From the NCBI GenBank assembly GCA_900317955.1, contig ONIP01000004.1, positions 39,796 through 103,795 on the forward strand: a DNA stretch of 64,000 nucleotides. The letters are read 5' to 3'. Positions 39,346 through 47,755 of the stretch are shown one piece after another. The notes below the pieces were generated by a model, which did no database searches, was not told where the DNA came from, and saw only the letters and a list, made by a program, of their open reading frames with translations. This DNA is from an uncultured Bacteroidales bacterium. GTDB lineage: Bacteria; Bacteroidota; Bacteroidia; Bacteroidales; P3. Made by a program: the position numbers and the translations under genes. Each line of letters starts with the position of its first letter. Within the stretch, counting starts at the first letter, position 1.

Positions 39346-40583
39346 GCCGTGTAATCATTGTCGGTGCCGGGGCTTCCGGCATGATGGCCGCCGTAGCCGC
39401 TGCCCAGCAGGGTGCTGAAGTCATCCTCCTCGAGAAAATGGACCAGCCCGGACGCAAACTCCGCATCACGGGCAAGGGGCGGTGCAACCTCACCAACACC
39501 GCTCCCCTCAAGGACTTCCTTTCCCATATCGGTCCCGACAGCCGCTTTATGCGCAACAGTTTCTCCCTCCTCTTCAACACCCAGCTGATGGAGTTCTTCG
39601 AGCAACGCAACGTCCCCCTTGTCGAAGAACGTGGCCATCGCATCTTCCCCCGCAGCGGTAAGTCCCTCGACATCTTCCTCGCCCTCATCAACGACCTCGA
39701 AGCCCGCCCCAATGTTCAAATACGCAAAAACTGTGCCGTGAAAAGCCTTACCGAAGACTTCCACGGTGTCCGCCTTCAGGACGGCACCACCCTCCGTGCC
39801 GACGCCGTCATCATCGCCACCGGCGGACTCTCCTACCCCACCACCGGCTCCACCGGCCTTGGCTATCGTCTGGCTGCCGAAGCCGGTCACCAGGTCACCC
39901 CTCAGGTACCGTCCCTCGTCTCCCTCACCTGCGAAGAACCTATCGATGACGACCTCATCGGTTTTGTCCTCAAGAACGTCAATCTCACTGTCGCCCGTCC
40001 CGATGGCAAGAAACTCTTCGACGGCTTCGGCGAACTGACCTTCTCCCCCCTCGGCCTCGACGGTCCGCTCGTCCTCTCTGCCAGCCGCCTTGTCAGCCGC
40101 CTCCTCCACAACGGCGAAACCCTCAAGGCCCATATCGACCTCAAACCCGCCATCGATGCCGACACCCTCGACCACCGGCTCATCAACGACCTCAACAGCA
40201 ACGGCAACCGCCTCTTCCACGACGCACTCCGCCTCTGGATCCCCGCCGAACTCGTCCCGACAGCCCTCAAACGCCTCCACATCGAATACTACAAACGCCT
40301 CCACCAAATCAACGGCGCCGAACGCCGTCGGCTCCTCCATTTCCTTAAAGACCTTGACTTCACCCTCAACGGCACCGGCGATTACGATACCGCCATCGTC
40401 ACCCAAGGCGGGGTCAACACCAAGGAAGTCAACCCAAAAACCATGGAATCAAAACTGGTACCCGGCCTTTACTTCGCGGGTGAAGTCCTCGACCTCGACG
40501 CCGACACCGGAGGCTACAACCTTCAAATTGCCTTCACCACTGGCTACGCCGCCGGCCACGCTGCGGCCTCATCATCGGAATAA
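39342..40583 (+). CDS. NAD(P)/FAD-dependent oxidoreductase of the HI0933/BaiN family
   Basis: A 413-residue flavoprotein. The N-terminal dinucleotide-binding GAGASGMMAAVAAAQQG (residues 8-24) is followed by the family block EKMDQPGRKLRITGKGRCNL. A mid-protein motif IIATGGLSYPTTGSTGLGYR and the C-terminal TQGGVNTKEVNPKTMESKL, GLYFAGEVLDLDADTGGYNL complete the HI0933-like signature. Relatives include BaiN and RdsA-type reductases. The substrate is not predictable from sequence. It overlaps the Usp gene by 4 bases, so the two are co-translated. Confidence 0.9.
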   Translation: MSRVIIVGAGASGMMAAVAAAQQGAEVILLEKMDQPGRKLRITGKGRCNLTNTAPLKDFLSHIGPDSRFMRNSFSLLFNTQLMEFFEQRNVPLVEERGHRIFPRSGKSLDIFLALINDLEARPNVQIRKNCAVKSLTEDFHGVRLQDGTTLRADAVIIATGGLSYPTTGSTGLGYRLAAEAGHQVTPQVPSLVSLTCEEPIDDDLIGFVLKNVNLTVARPDGKKLFDGFGELTFSPLGLDGPLVLSASRLVSRLLHNGETLKAHIDLKPAIDADTLDHRLINDLNSNGNRLFHDALRLWIPAELVPTALKRLHIEYYKRLHQINGAERRRLLHFLKDLDFTLNGTGDYDTAIVTQGGVNTKEVNPKTMESKLVPGLYFAGEVLDLDADTGGYNLQIAFTTGYAAGHAAASSSE

Positions 40584-40601
40584 ATCCCAACTTCAATACA
40601 C

Positions 40602-40664
40602 CATTATTTTAACCTATACGTTATGGAAATTGAAAATTATTCTAACGTATAGGTTAAAATAATG
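40602..40664. repeat. Perfect 22-bp inverted repeat
   Basis: Arms 40602-40623 and 40643-40664 are exact reverse complements (CATTATTTTAACCTATACGT start) around a 19-base AT-rich spacer. It begins 19 bases after the flavoprotein stop. No GC-rich stem and T-run are present, so it is not a standard terminator. It may be a transcript-end hairpin, a protein-binding palindrome or a relic of a small mobile element. Confidence 0.8.
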
Positions 40665-40675
40665 TGAGATTAGCC

Positions 40676-40930
40676 AGCGTACTGAAAGTACGCTACACTA
40701 CCGTCACTCATTCAGCATTGTAGCGTACCTACGGCACGCATGATTCTTGTCCTGTCCCTAACCCCACACTGCAAGTGTGGGGTTAATAGGATAGCGTACT
40801 TTCAGTACGCAAGCTCCCATCATTTAATAACACGATGCAAGCCGTTAGGCGCGGTGCCGTAACAATTATCCGTATCCGATAAAACGTGCCAACGGCACGT
40901 AATCCTATTAACTCCGCAATGTGGGGGCAG
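40676..40930. repeat. Cluster of REP-like palindromes with nested inverted symmetry
   Basis: Short palindromes with 3-base loops follow one another: 40676-40694 (AGCGTACT/AGTACGCT), 40723-40739 (imperfect), 40760-40784 (AACCCCACACT/AGTGTGGGGTT), 40793-40810 (the first unit inverted) and 40884-40900 (ACGTGCC/GGCACGT). An 11-bp inverted repeat (40782-40792 with 40902-40912) encloses the last two. The flanking GTGTGGGG-type module also recurs in inverted, degenerate form at about 40913-40930. No ORF is present. This is probably a composite of intergenic repeat elements. Confidence 0.7.
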
Positions 40931-40948
40931 ACGCCCACCCCCGCTCCA

Positions 40949-42871
40949 TCACCCTTCAAACTCGTCAACGGCAATGGTGGCGGTCTCCCAGGCTTCCATC
41001 TGCTCGTCAAGCCTGTTTTTCAAAGCCTGGTACTCGTCGTAGAATTCCTGTCCCTGCACACTCCCCGACGCCAACACCGCCTCCTTCTCCGCTATCTGGC
41101 TCTCTATCATTTCTATCTCTTTCTCTATCTTTTCTACCACACTGCGCAACTTTCTCAACTCGCGCTCGCGGTTCTTGCCCTGCTCGTATGCGGCCTTTCC
41201 GGCCCCCGCTTTGGGCTGCGCTGCCTGCACTGCCTGCTTGGCCCTTGCCGCCTGCGCCTCCTGCCTCTCTTTTTCTTCTAAGAATTCAAAAATATCCCCC
41301 TTGAATTCGTGCACACTCCCATCCCTGAATTCATACAGCTCATCGGTCAATCCCTGCAGAAAGTCGCGGTCATGCGACACCACTATCAACGTTCCCGTAT
41401 ACTGTAGCAGCGCATTCTTCAGTATATCCTTCGAATCCATGTCCAGATGGTTGGTCGGCTCGTCGAGCACCAGCAGGTTCGACGGTGTCAGCAACAGCTT
41501 GGCCAATGCCAAACGGGCCTTCTCTCCTCCCGACAGCACTTTCACTTTCTTTTCGCAGTCCTCGCTGTCAAACAGGAAACTGCCCAATATATTGCGTATC
41601 TTGGGACGGATGTCCCCTGTGGCTATGTCGTCTATTGTCTGGAACACGGTCTTCTCGCCGTTAAGCATTGCCGCTTGGTTCTGTGCATAATAACCCACCT
41701 GCACCTGCGCTCCAAGCCTGAAACTTCCGCTATAGTCGTTTATCTCGCCCACAATTATCTTGGCCATGGTCGACTTCCCCTCCCCGTTCCGCCCCACAAA
41801 AGCCACTTTCTTCCCCGAAGTCAGCAGGAAATCTACCCCGTCAAACACCTGCAAATCGGCGTAGGCCTTCCCAAGTCCCTGTGCCTCTACCACTATCTTC
41901 CCGCTGTGGGGTGCTGGGGGAAAACGGAAATGTATATGCTCCGTGCTCACTTCGTCCACCTTCACCATCTCCATCTTGTCCAGCATCTTGATACGGCTTT
42001 GCACCTGTTTCGACTTGGTCGCCTTGTAGCGGAACCGCTCTATGAATGCCTCTATCTGTGCCACCTCGCGTTGCTGTGCCGTCAACTGCGCCATCTGCGA
42101 CGCCCGGCGTTCCTGCATCTGCACCACATACTCCGAATACGAGCACTTGTAATCATATATCCGCCCGGCGGTAATCTCTATCGTGCGGGTGGTGATGTTG
42201 TCAAGAAAAGTGCGGTCGTGCGACACCAGCACCACGGCTCCCCCATATCCCTTCAAAAAATTCTCTAACCACTGTATCGACACGATGTCCAGATGGTTGG
42301 TGGGCTCGTCAAGAAGCAGAAAATCCGGTCGCTTCAACAGCAGCTTCGCCAACTCCACTCGCATCTGCCATCCACCGCTGAACTCCGCCACCAATCTCCC
42401 GAAATCGTCATGTTTGAACCCAAGTCCCAACAGCACTTTCTCGGTCTGCTCTCTGCGGCTGCTCGCCCCAAGCATGCTTATCTGCTCGGTCACTTCGTTA
42501 TGCCGGTTCAGCAACTTTATATATTCGGCCGACTCGTAGTCTGTTCTCGATGCTATCTCTTCTGTCAGCCGCTGTTCTAACGCTGCCAACTCGTCAATAT
42601 GACTGAAAGCCGTCATGGCTTCGTCTATTACGCTCCGCGTGGTGTCCGGCACCATCTCCTGCGGCAGGTAGCCCACCGTCTGACCGGCCGCTATCACCAA
42701 GCTGCCCGTCTCAGGCTGTTGCCATCCGCACAGTATCTTCAACAACGTGGACTTGCCGGCCCCGTTTTTCCCCACCAGACCTATCCTGTCATGGTCGGAT
42801 ATATTAAACGTTACATTCTCAAAAAGGTTGGTCCCTGTAAACTGGACCGATAGATTGTTGATTGCAAGCAT
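40949..42871 (-). CDS. ABC-F family ATPase (ribosome-associated, Uup/EttA-like)
   Basis: A 640-residue protein with two ABC domains and no membrane segment. Domain 1 has Walker A LVGKNGAGKSTLLK (about residue 33) and signature FSGGWQMRVELAKLL. Domain 2 has Walker A VGRNGEGKSTMAK (about 358) and signature LSGGEKARLALAKLLL. The linker of about residues 240-310 is basic and helical (IERFRYKATKSKQVQSRIKM), as in ABC-F factors that enter the ribosomal E site. A C-terminal coiled coil (about 540-630, Glu/Lys/Ala-rich) resembles Uup. A translation or ribosome-rescue role is likely; drug resistance is possible but not shown. Confidence 0.88.
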   Translation of the reverse strand: MLAINNLSVQFTGTNLFENVTFNISDHDRIGLVGKNGAGKSTLLKILCGWQQPETGSLVIAAGQTVGYLPQEMVPDTTRSVIDEAMTAFSHIDELAALEQRLTEEIASRTDYESAEYIKLLNRHNEVTEQISMLGASSRREQTEKVLLGLGFKHDDFGRLVAEFSGGWQMRVELAKLLLKRPDFLLLDEPTNHLDIVSIQWLENFLKGYGGAVVLVSHDRTFLDNITTRTIEITAGRIYDYKCSYSEYVVQMQERRASQMAQLTAQQREVAQIEAFIERFRYKATKSKQVQSRIKMLDKMEMVKVDEVSTEHIHFRFPPAPHSGKIVVEAQGLGKAYADLQVFDGVDFLLTSGKKVAFVGRNGEGKSTMAKIIVGEINDYSGSFRLGAQVQVGYYAQNQAAMLNGEKTVFQTIDDIATGDIRPKIRNILGSFLFDSEDCEKKVKVLSGGEKARLALAKLLLTPSNLLVLDEPTNHLDMDSKDILKNALLQYTGTLIVVSHDRDFLQGLTDELYEFRDGSVHEFKGDIFEFLEEKERQEAQAARAKQAVQAAQPKAGAGKAAYEQGKNRERELRKLRSVVEKIEKEIEMIESQIAEKEAVLASGSVQGQEFYDEYQALKNRLDEQMEAWETATIAVDEFEG

Positions 42872-42890
42872 TGGGAAGTTCGTACCTTTG
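42862..42890 (+). promoter_or_regulatory. Plus-strand promoter reading away from the ABC-F gene (ATTG-N18-TACCTTTG)
   Basis: TACCTTTG at 42883-42890 matches TAnnTTTG and is preceded by ATTG at 42861-42864 with 18-base spacing. The predicted start (about 42895-42897) coincides with the foot of the first hairpin of the candidate small RNA. No plus-strand gene follows, so it points to a non-coding transcript. Confidence 0.55.
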
Positions 42891-42894
42891 TCGT

Positions 42895-43018
42895 GGCACC
42901 GTCCGCGGGCATTCCTTCGTCCTTGCGCCGTGCCTATTCACAACAAAGGGCTGCCTACAACGAAAGCAGCCCTTCTTTCTTTATTTACGGCCGCATCTTT
43001 AGCGGCTCTTTTTTGCTT
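42895..43018 (+). ncRNA. Candidate structured small RNA between ABC-F and TonB genes
   Basis: The region fits a discrete RNA of about 124 bases. A consensus promoter ends at 42890. Hairpin 1 has foot GGCAC/GTGCC (42895-42899 with 42930-42934). Hairpin 2 has 9-bp arms (42946-42954 with 42966-42974) and is followed by a T-rich stretch. Hairpin 3 (42990-42994 with 43002-43006) is followed by TCTTTTTTGCTTTT, an intrinsic terminator. It fills exactly the gap between the ABC-F start codon and the TonB-gene stop on the other strand. It does not match the SRP RNA core motif or tmRNA, and no class is assigned. Confidence 0.5.
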
Positions 43019-43020
43019 TT
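42990..43020 (+). terminator. Plus-strand intrinsic terminator of the candidate small RNA
   Basis: A 5-bp GC stem (42990-42994/43002-43006, extendable by a G-U pair) with a 7-base loop is followed by a T-rich tract interrupted by one GC. On the opposite strand it follows the TonB stop but has no T-run, so its orientation is plus. Confidence 0.6.
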
Positions 43021-43709
43021 TATTGCAACTCGAACATCACTGGCAGCGTAAACTGTGTACGCACTGCTCTGCCGTGCTGTTTGCCGGGTTTCCATTTCGG
43101 CATCATCTTCACCACGCGCATGGCTTCGTTGCCGCAGCCACCGCCAATCTCCTTCAGCACTTTCACTTTCGACACACTGCCGTCCTTCTCTACTACGAAC
43201 GACACATACACTCTACCTGTAATGTTGTTCTCTTTGGCCAATGCAGGATATTGAAGGTTCTTTCCTACAAACTTGTACAGCTCATCCATTCCGCCGGGAT
43301 ACTCCGGGTCTTCTTCTACCACGAGGAACACCTCTTCTTCTTTGGCTTCCTCTTCTTCAGTCACCTCTACACGGGTGAACTCCTGCTGTGCCTGGTTTGC
43401 ATTGTCGCCGGCATCAATCAGACCCACTTCGTTCTCAATCTCTGCATCGTTCTCTACAATCTGCAGATCTGTAACCACCACTTCGGTCTCTTCGGGAGGT
43501 GGCGGAGGTGTCTCTTCTTCCTGGGTCTGGAGCACCTCGTCCTCAATTTCAAAATCCACCGAGCGTGTCTCCACAGCCTTCACCTCTTTGTCATACGACT
43601 TAAAGTTGAAAGCTACCAACACCACGGCCAAAATGACTACTAAACCGATTTCCAGATGCAGTCCTTTGCGATTTTCAAGGTCCGCCTTGGGGCTTTTCTT
43701 TAATTCCAT
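43020..43709 (-). CDS. TonB family protein (energy transducer)
   Basis: Couples inner-membrane proton-motive force to outer-membrane receptors. The 229-residue protein has one N-terminal membrane helix (about residues 21-38, LEIGLVVILAVVLVAF), a Glu/Pro-rich periplasmic linker (about 60-120, with EETPPPPPEE) and a C-terminal TonB domain from about residue 135 (DPEYPGGMDELYKFVGKN, NNITGRVYVSFVVEKDGS, MPKWKPGKQHGRAV). The YPGG and GRVYVSFVV patterns are typical of Bacteroidota TonB. No ExbB/ExbD genes are adjacent. Confidence 0.9.
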   Translation of the reverse strand: MELKKSPKADLENRKGLHLEIGLVVILAVVLVAFNFKSYDKEVKAVETRSVDFEIEDEVLQTQEEETPPPPPEETEVVVTDLQIVENDAEIENEVGLIDAGDNANQAQQEFTRVEVTEEEEAKEEEVFLVVEEDPEYPGGMDELYKFVGKNLQYPALAKENNITGRVYVSFVVEKDGSVSKVKVLKEIGGGCGNEAMRVVKMMPKWKPGKQHGRAVRTQFTLPVMFELQ

Positions 43710-43895
43710 ATTGTTGAATTTTAATTTATTATTTTAATATTGATTGGGGTTTTGTCCCCTCTTTTCCAACCGCTAAATTAGCAAATTTTCTTGAATTATC
43801 AACAATCCAATGTAAAAAAAATTCTAAAAAACCCTTTTTTAACATTCCGCTCTGTTTTTCATCCCTTCCTTTTCTTTTTTTTAAGAAAAAATGTG

Positions 43896-43903
43896 TATCT
43901 TTG
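43896..43903 (+). promoter_or_regulatory. Bacteroidota -7 box (TATCTTTG) for the RecB-like gene
   Basis: An exact TAnnTTTG match followed by CA. The predicted start of transcription (about 43910) lies only about 6 bases before the ATG at 43916, so the mRNA would be nearly leaderless. The upstream region is T-rich without a clear TTTG. Confidence 0.52.
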
Positions 43904-43915
43904 CATTTTGTTTCT

Positions 43916-46900
43916 ATGGACAACAGCCGTTTCATCATCTGCCGCGCCTCCGCCGGCTCGGGCAAAACCTACACCCTCGTCCGGCAATATCTCCTCCTGG
44001 CTTTCTCCGCTCAGGAGCGCGACCTCCCCTCCCGTTTCAAACATATCCTGGCCATCACCTTCACCAACAAGGCCGCCAACGAAATGAAAGAACGAATCCT
44101 AAAAGAACTCGACTCCATCTCCTCCCTTGGCGACAAGACCCCCATGGGCTCCGACCTCGCCAGCCTCCTGCATGTCGACGGCAACACACTTCAACTTATG
44201 GCTCAAACCGTTCGCCGCGCCATTCTCCACAACTATTCCGACCTCGCCGTCTGCACCATCGACAGCTTCGTCCACCGCATCGTCCGCACCTTCGCTCACG
44301 ACCTCAACCTTCCTCTCAATTTCGATGTCCAAATCGACAACGACCTCATCATCCAGAGTGCCGTCGACGACCTCATGGCCCTCGCCGGTACCGAGGGGCA
44401 GGACGAACTCACCGAAGTCCTCTGCGACTTCGCCGAAAACCGCATGGCCGACGGCAAAAGCTATATGATTGAAAGCGAACTCGCTCAACTTGCCCAGCAA
44501 CTCTTCAAGGAACAAACGCCACAATACCTCAAACTCCTCGACGACATCGACAGTCCTCAGTTCCGGCAAATCCACCGCGACATGACGGCACAAAACCGCC
44601 AGTACGAACAAAATCTCAAAAACCTCGCCCTCAAGGCCGTCGACACCTTCCGCTCCGCCGGTCTCTCCGACAACGACTTCTTCCACGGCTCCTCAGGTGC
44701 CGGTGCCTTCTTCCGCAAACTCGCCGACGGCACCCTCACCGAACCCAACAGCTACGTCCTCGCCTACCTCCATGGCGACAAACTTGGCGGCTCCAAATGC
44801 CCTCCTCTCATCCTCGACAAACTCGCCGACGTCAAACCCGCGCTCGCCTCCCTCTTCGACCAAATCCAGCAACTGCGCCAATCCGGCGAAATCCTCTACA
44901 ACACCCGCCAGCTCCTCCTCAAAAACCTCTACTCCATCGCCCTCCTCAACAAACTCAACCAACTCATAGCACTCTATTCCAAAGAAAACGAAATCGTCCA
45001 TATCTCGCAATTCAACCAGCGCATCGCCCAAGTCGTCCAGTCCCAACCCGCCCCCTTCATCTACGAGCGCATCGGCAACCACTATTACAATTATCTTATC
45101 GATGAATTCCAGGACACCTCCCGTCTCCAATGGCAAAATCTCGTCCCCCTTCTCGAAAACGGTGTCTCCTCCGGACACACCTCCCTCGTCGTCGGCGACG
45201 GCAAACAAGCCATCTACCGCTTCCGCCAAGGCGATGTCTCCCAGTTCATCGCCCTCCCCCATGTCGACAACCCCCTCCATGGCCGCCTCCTCGAACAGCC
45301 CGGCATCAGCTCCGTCCAGCAACTCGACAGCAACTACCGCACTGCCAAGACCATTGTCAATTTCAACAACAGCTTCTTCCAATGGGCTGTCACTTCCCGC
45401 TTCCCCGACAACCCCGAACTCCACGACATCTACATCGGCAACGGCCCCTCTCCCGCCCTCGCACAGCAGGCCGTCAAGGAAGGCGGCTACATCCAGGCCG
45501 GATTCTGGCCCCTCCCCGACGGTCACACCCCCCTCTGGGACGAAATGCTCGCCGACATCCTCTCCCTCGTCAACAACCAAGGCCACTCCTTCCGCGACAT
45601 CACCGTCCTCGCCCGCGACAACCGCACCCTCGCCGAAATCTCCAACCACCTCTCCATCCACAACATCCCCGTCGTCTCCAACGAGTCGTTCCTCCTCTCC
45701 CAAAGCCCCTCCGTCATGCTCCTTCGCAACATGCTACAATATCTCCTCGACGGCTCCGACCGCGTTGCCGCCGCCCGCGTCATCCTCTACCTCCAACTGC
45801 TCGGCAAAATCTCTCATCCCCTCTCTGCACTTTTCCTCAATCATCATCAACCCGTCAACCTCGACGCCATCCTCGCCCTCGACGGCCTGCCCCTCAATTC
45901 CGCTCACCTCCGCTCTCTCGGACTCTACGACTGCTGCGAAGAAATGATTCGTATGTTCCAACTCGACGGCATCGAAACGGCCTACACCTCTACCTTCCTC
46001 AACATTGTCGCCAAATACGCCAACTCCCACCGCCACGACCTCGCCGAATTCCTCCTATGGTTCGACGATCAGAAAGACAGACTCTCCTCCTCCACCCCCG
46101 CCGACCTCGATGCCGTCCGCCTCATGACCATCCACAAGGCTAAAGGGCTCGAATCCCCCGTCGTCCTCTACCCCATCCTCAACAAACGCGACATCCTCGA
46201 CAGCATCTGGGTCGAAATCCCCTCCTCCTCCCATCTCCCGCTCCCTGCCAGCCTCGTCCACCCCCTTCAGGGCAAACCCTCTCTCTTCGACGACCAATAC
46301 AACGACGAAAAACGCAAATCCGACATGGACCGCCTCAACGTCCTCTACGTCGCCCTCACCCGCCCTAAAGAGAAACTCTTCCTCTATTGCCAGTCCCCTA
46401 AAAAGGACAGTTCCACCGCTTACACCTCCCTCCTCTTCGACTTCTTCTCCTCTTTGGACAACACCTTCCAGGTTCGCCCCGGCGTCATCGCCATCGGCTC
46501 CAACTCCCCCGCCAATACCCCTCCCGGCAATGAACCCTCCCCGCTCACCCGCTCTCTTCACAACACCCTCTTCCCCGAATGGCAGTCACGCATCGCCATC
46601 GCCGAACAGTCCGCAGCCCTCTTCAGCCAGTTCGACAACGATGCCATCCGTCACGGCAACCAAATCCACGAAATCCTCTCCCTCGTCAGCGACTCCCGCG
46701 ACCTCGACAACGCCCTCAGCAACTACACCCTCCAGCACCGACTCGACCCCTCCACCGCCGACTCCCTCCGCCTCACCCTCCACAACATGATGCAGCAACC
46801 CCAGGTGGCCCAATTCTTCCAGCCCGGCCTCCCTGCCCGCAACGAATGCAACATCGCTTGGCACAACTCCGTCATCCGCCCCGACCGCATCGTCTACGCC

Positions 46901-47068
46901 CCACACTCCGTCTGGGTCATCGACTTCAAAACCGGTCAACCTCTCCCCGCCCACCGCTCCCAAGTCCTTCACTACTGCGATGCCCTCCGCGCTATGGGCC
47001 ACTCCTCCGTCCAAGGCTTCCTCCTCTATATCTCTCCCCTCACCTCTCAAGTCATCCCATGCCAATAA
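43916..47068 (+). CDS. UvrD/RecB-family helicase-nuclease (AddA/RecB-like)
   Basis: A superfamily 1A helicase fused to a C-terminal RecB-type nuclease, expected to process double-strand DNA ends. Motifs in order are CRASAGSGKTYTLVRQYL (Walker A, residues 9-26), LAITFTNKAANEMKERIL (Ia), YLIDEFQDTSRLQW (Walker B), VVGDGKQAIYRFRQGD (III), LDSNYRTAKTIVNF (IV), RLMTIHKAKGLESPVVLYP (V) and LNVLYVALTRPKEKLFLY (VI). The nuclease part has HGNQIHEILSLV near residue 910 and VWVIDFKTGQPL near the end. The total is 1050 residues. The frame reaches a TTG at 43901, but that lies inside the -7 box, so ATG 43916 is used. No AddB or RecC partner is adjacent. Confidence 0.9.
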   Translation: MDNSRFIICRASAGSGKTYTLVRQYLLLAFSAQERDLPSRFKHILAITFTNKAANEMKERILKELDSISSLGDKTPMGSDLASLLHVDGNTLQLMAQTVRRAILHNYSDLAVCTIDSFVHRIVRTFAHDLNLPLNFDVQIDNDLIIQSAVDDLMALAGTEGQDELTEVLCDFAENRMADGKSYMIESELAQLAQQLFKEQTPQYLKLLDDIDSPQFRQIHRDMTAQNRQYEQNLKNLALKAVDTFRSAGLSDNDFFHGSSGAGAFFRKLADGTLTEPNSYVLAYLHGDKLGGSKCPPLILDKLADVKPALASLFDQIQQLRQSGEILYNTRQLLLKNLYSIALLNKLNQLIALYSKENEIVHISQFNQRIAQVVQSQPAPFIYERIGNHYYNYLIDEFQDTSRLQWQNLVPLLENGVSSGHTSLVVGDGKQAIYRFRQGDVSQFIALPHVDNPLHGRLLEQPGISSVQQLDSNYRTAKTIVNFNNSFFQWAVTSRFPDNPELHDIYIGNGPSPALAQQAVKEGGYIQAGFWPLPDGHTPLWDEMLADILSLVNNQGHSFRDITVLARDNRTLAEISNHLSIHNIPVVSNESFLLSQSPSVMLLRNMLQYLLDGSDRVAAARVILYLQLLGKISHPLSALFLNHHQPVNLDAILALDGLPLNSAHLRSLGLYDCCEEMIRMFQLDGIETAYTSTFLNIVAKYANSHRHDLAEFLLWFDDQKDRLSSSTPADLDAVRLMTIHKAKGLESPVVLYPILNKRDILDSIWVEIPSSSHLPLPASLVHPLQGKPSLFDDQYNDEKRKSDMDRLNVLYVALTRPKEKLFLYCQSPKKDSSTAYTSLLFDFFSSLDNTFQVRPGVIAIGSNSPANTPPGNEPSPLTRSLHNTLFPEWQSRIAIAEQSAALFSQFDNDAIRHGNQIHEILSLVSDSRDLDNALSNYTLQHRLDPSTADSLRLTLHNMMQQPQVAQFFQPGLPARNECNIAWHNSVIRPDRIVYAPHSVWVIDFKTGQPLPAHRSQVLHYCDALRAMGHSSVQGFLLYISPLTSQVIPCQ

Positions 47069-47251
47069 TTCCCTCTCCGCTCCAAATACCCCCTTTCACT
47101 CTCCCCGCCCATGCCGGCCGGTACCATTTTGCCTCCCTAACCCCAAAACATGGCAATAAACAAGCAAATTATATTAAAAAGAGTTAAATGCTACTATTTT
47201 TTTCAACATCCATGTCCCATTTCGACCTTTTTTTGTGCCTTTAGTTTTTAA

Positions 47252-47755
47252 ATGGACAACATGTTTCCCGACGATAATAGAAAACAAGACTTCGAAGGCC
47301 TCGTCTTCGCCAACAAGAAGAAACTATGGAACCTTTGCCGCAGTTTCACCCTTGGTGCCGCATGGGAAACTGACGACGCCTTTCAAGAAGTTCTCTGTGC
47401 TCTATGGCGGAATTGGGACCAACTCAAAAGAGAAGACCGCCGCCAAGCGTGGATGTTCCGTGTCGCCTACCACACTCTCCTGAATATCAAACGTAGCAAC
47501 AACATCCCCACCGTCCCCCTTTCACAATGCCTCATCAACGAATCCATGGGTGGCGAAGTCTCCATCGACGACTTCGACCTCTCTTTCTCCCAGATGCTCT
47601 CCTCCTTGAGCCGCAACGATCAAATCTTCATCATCGCCGTCTGGAAAGGTTTTTCCTTTGCCGAGATAGCCTCTATGTTGGGCATCTCTATCCCAGCCGC
47701 ACGTAAACGGCACTACCGCGCTTTGAAAAAACTTAAAAAATTATACGAACAATGA
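47252..47755 (+). CDS. Sigma-70 family (ECF-type) RNA polymerase sigma factor
   Basis: A 167-residue alternative sigma factor with only regions 2 and 4. Region 2 spans about residues 12-75 (ANKKKLWNLCRSF, DDAFQEVLCALWRNWDQL, AWMFRVAYHTLLNIKR). Region 4 spans about 110-165 (LSRNDQIFIIAVWKGFSFAE, IASMLGISIPAARKRHYRAL, the helix-turn-helix). The stop overlaps the start of a small membrane protein (ATGA), the usual sigma/anti-sigma layout. The targets are unknown; secreted-protein genes follow. No recognisable housekeeping -7 box was found upstream, compatible with autoregulation by its own promoter type. Confidence 0.9.
   Translation: MDNMFPDDNRKQDFEGLVFANKKKLWNLCRSFTLGAAWETDDAFQEVLCALWRNWDQLKREDRRQAWMFRVAYHTLLNIKRSNNIPTVPLSQCLINESMGGEVSIDDFDLSFSQMLSSLSRNDQIFIIAVWKGFSFAEIASMLGISIPAARKRHYRALKKLKKLYEQ

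Noticed and set aside
40584..40948. Insertion sequence remnant
   Set aside because: No transposase fragment or target duplication was found; only palindromic repeats are present, so it is reported as a repeat cluster.
42946..42974. Terminator of the TonB gene on the minus strand
   Set aside because: The hairpin lies 46 bases past the TonB stop but is followed on the minus strand by TGTTGTG rather than a T-run; the T-rich side is on the plus strand.
44693..45703. 336-codon antisense ORF opposite the RecB-like gene (and similar ones at 55981-57051 and 39267-40406)
   Set aside because: These are shadows of C-rich codons on the sense strand: the translations are Glu/Asp/Val/Gly-rich without motifs, while the sense frames carry clear family motifs.
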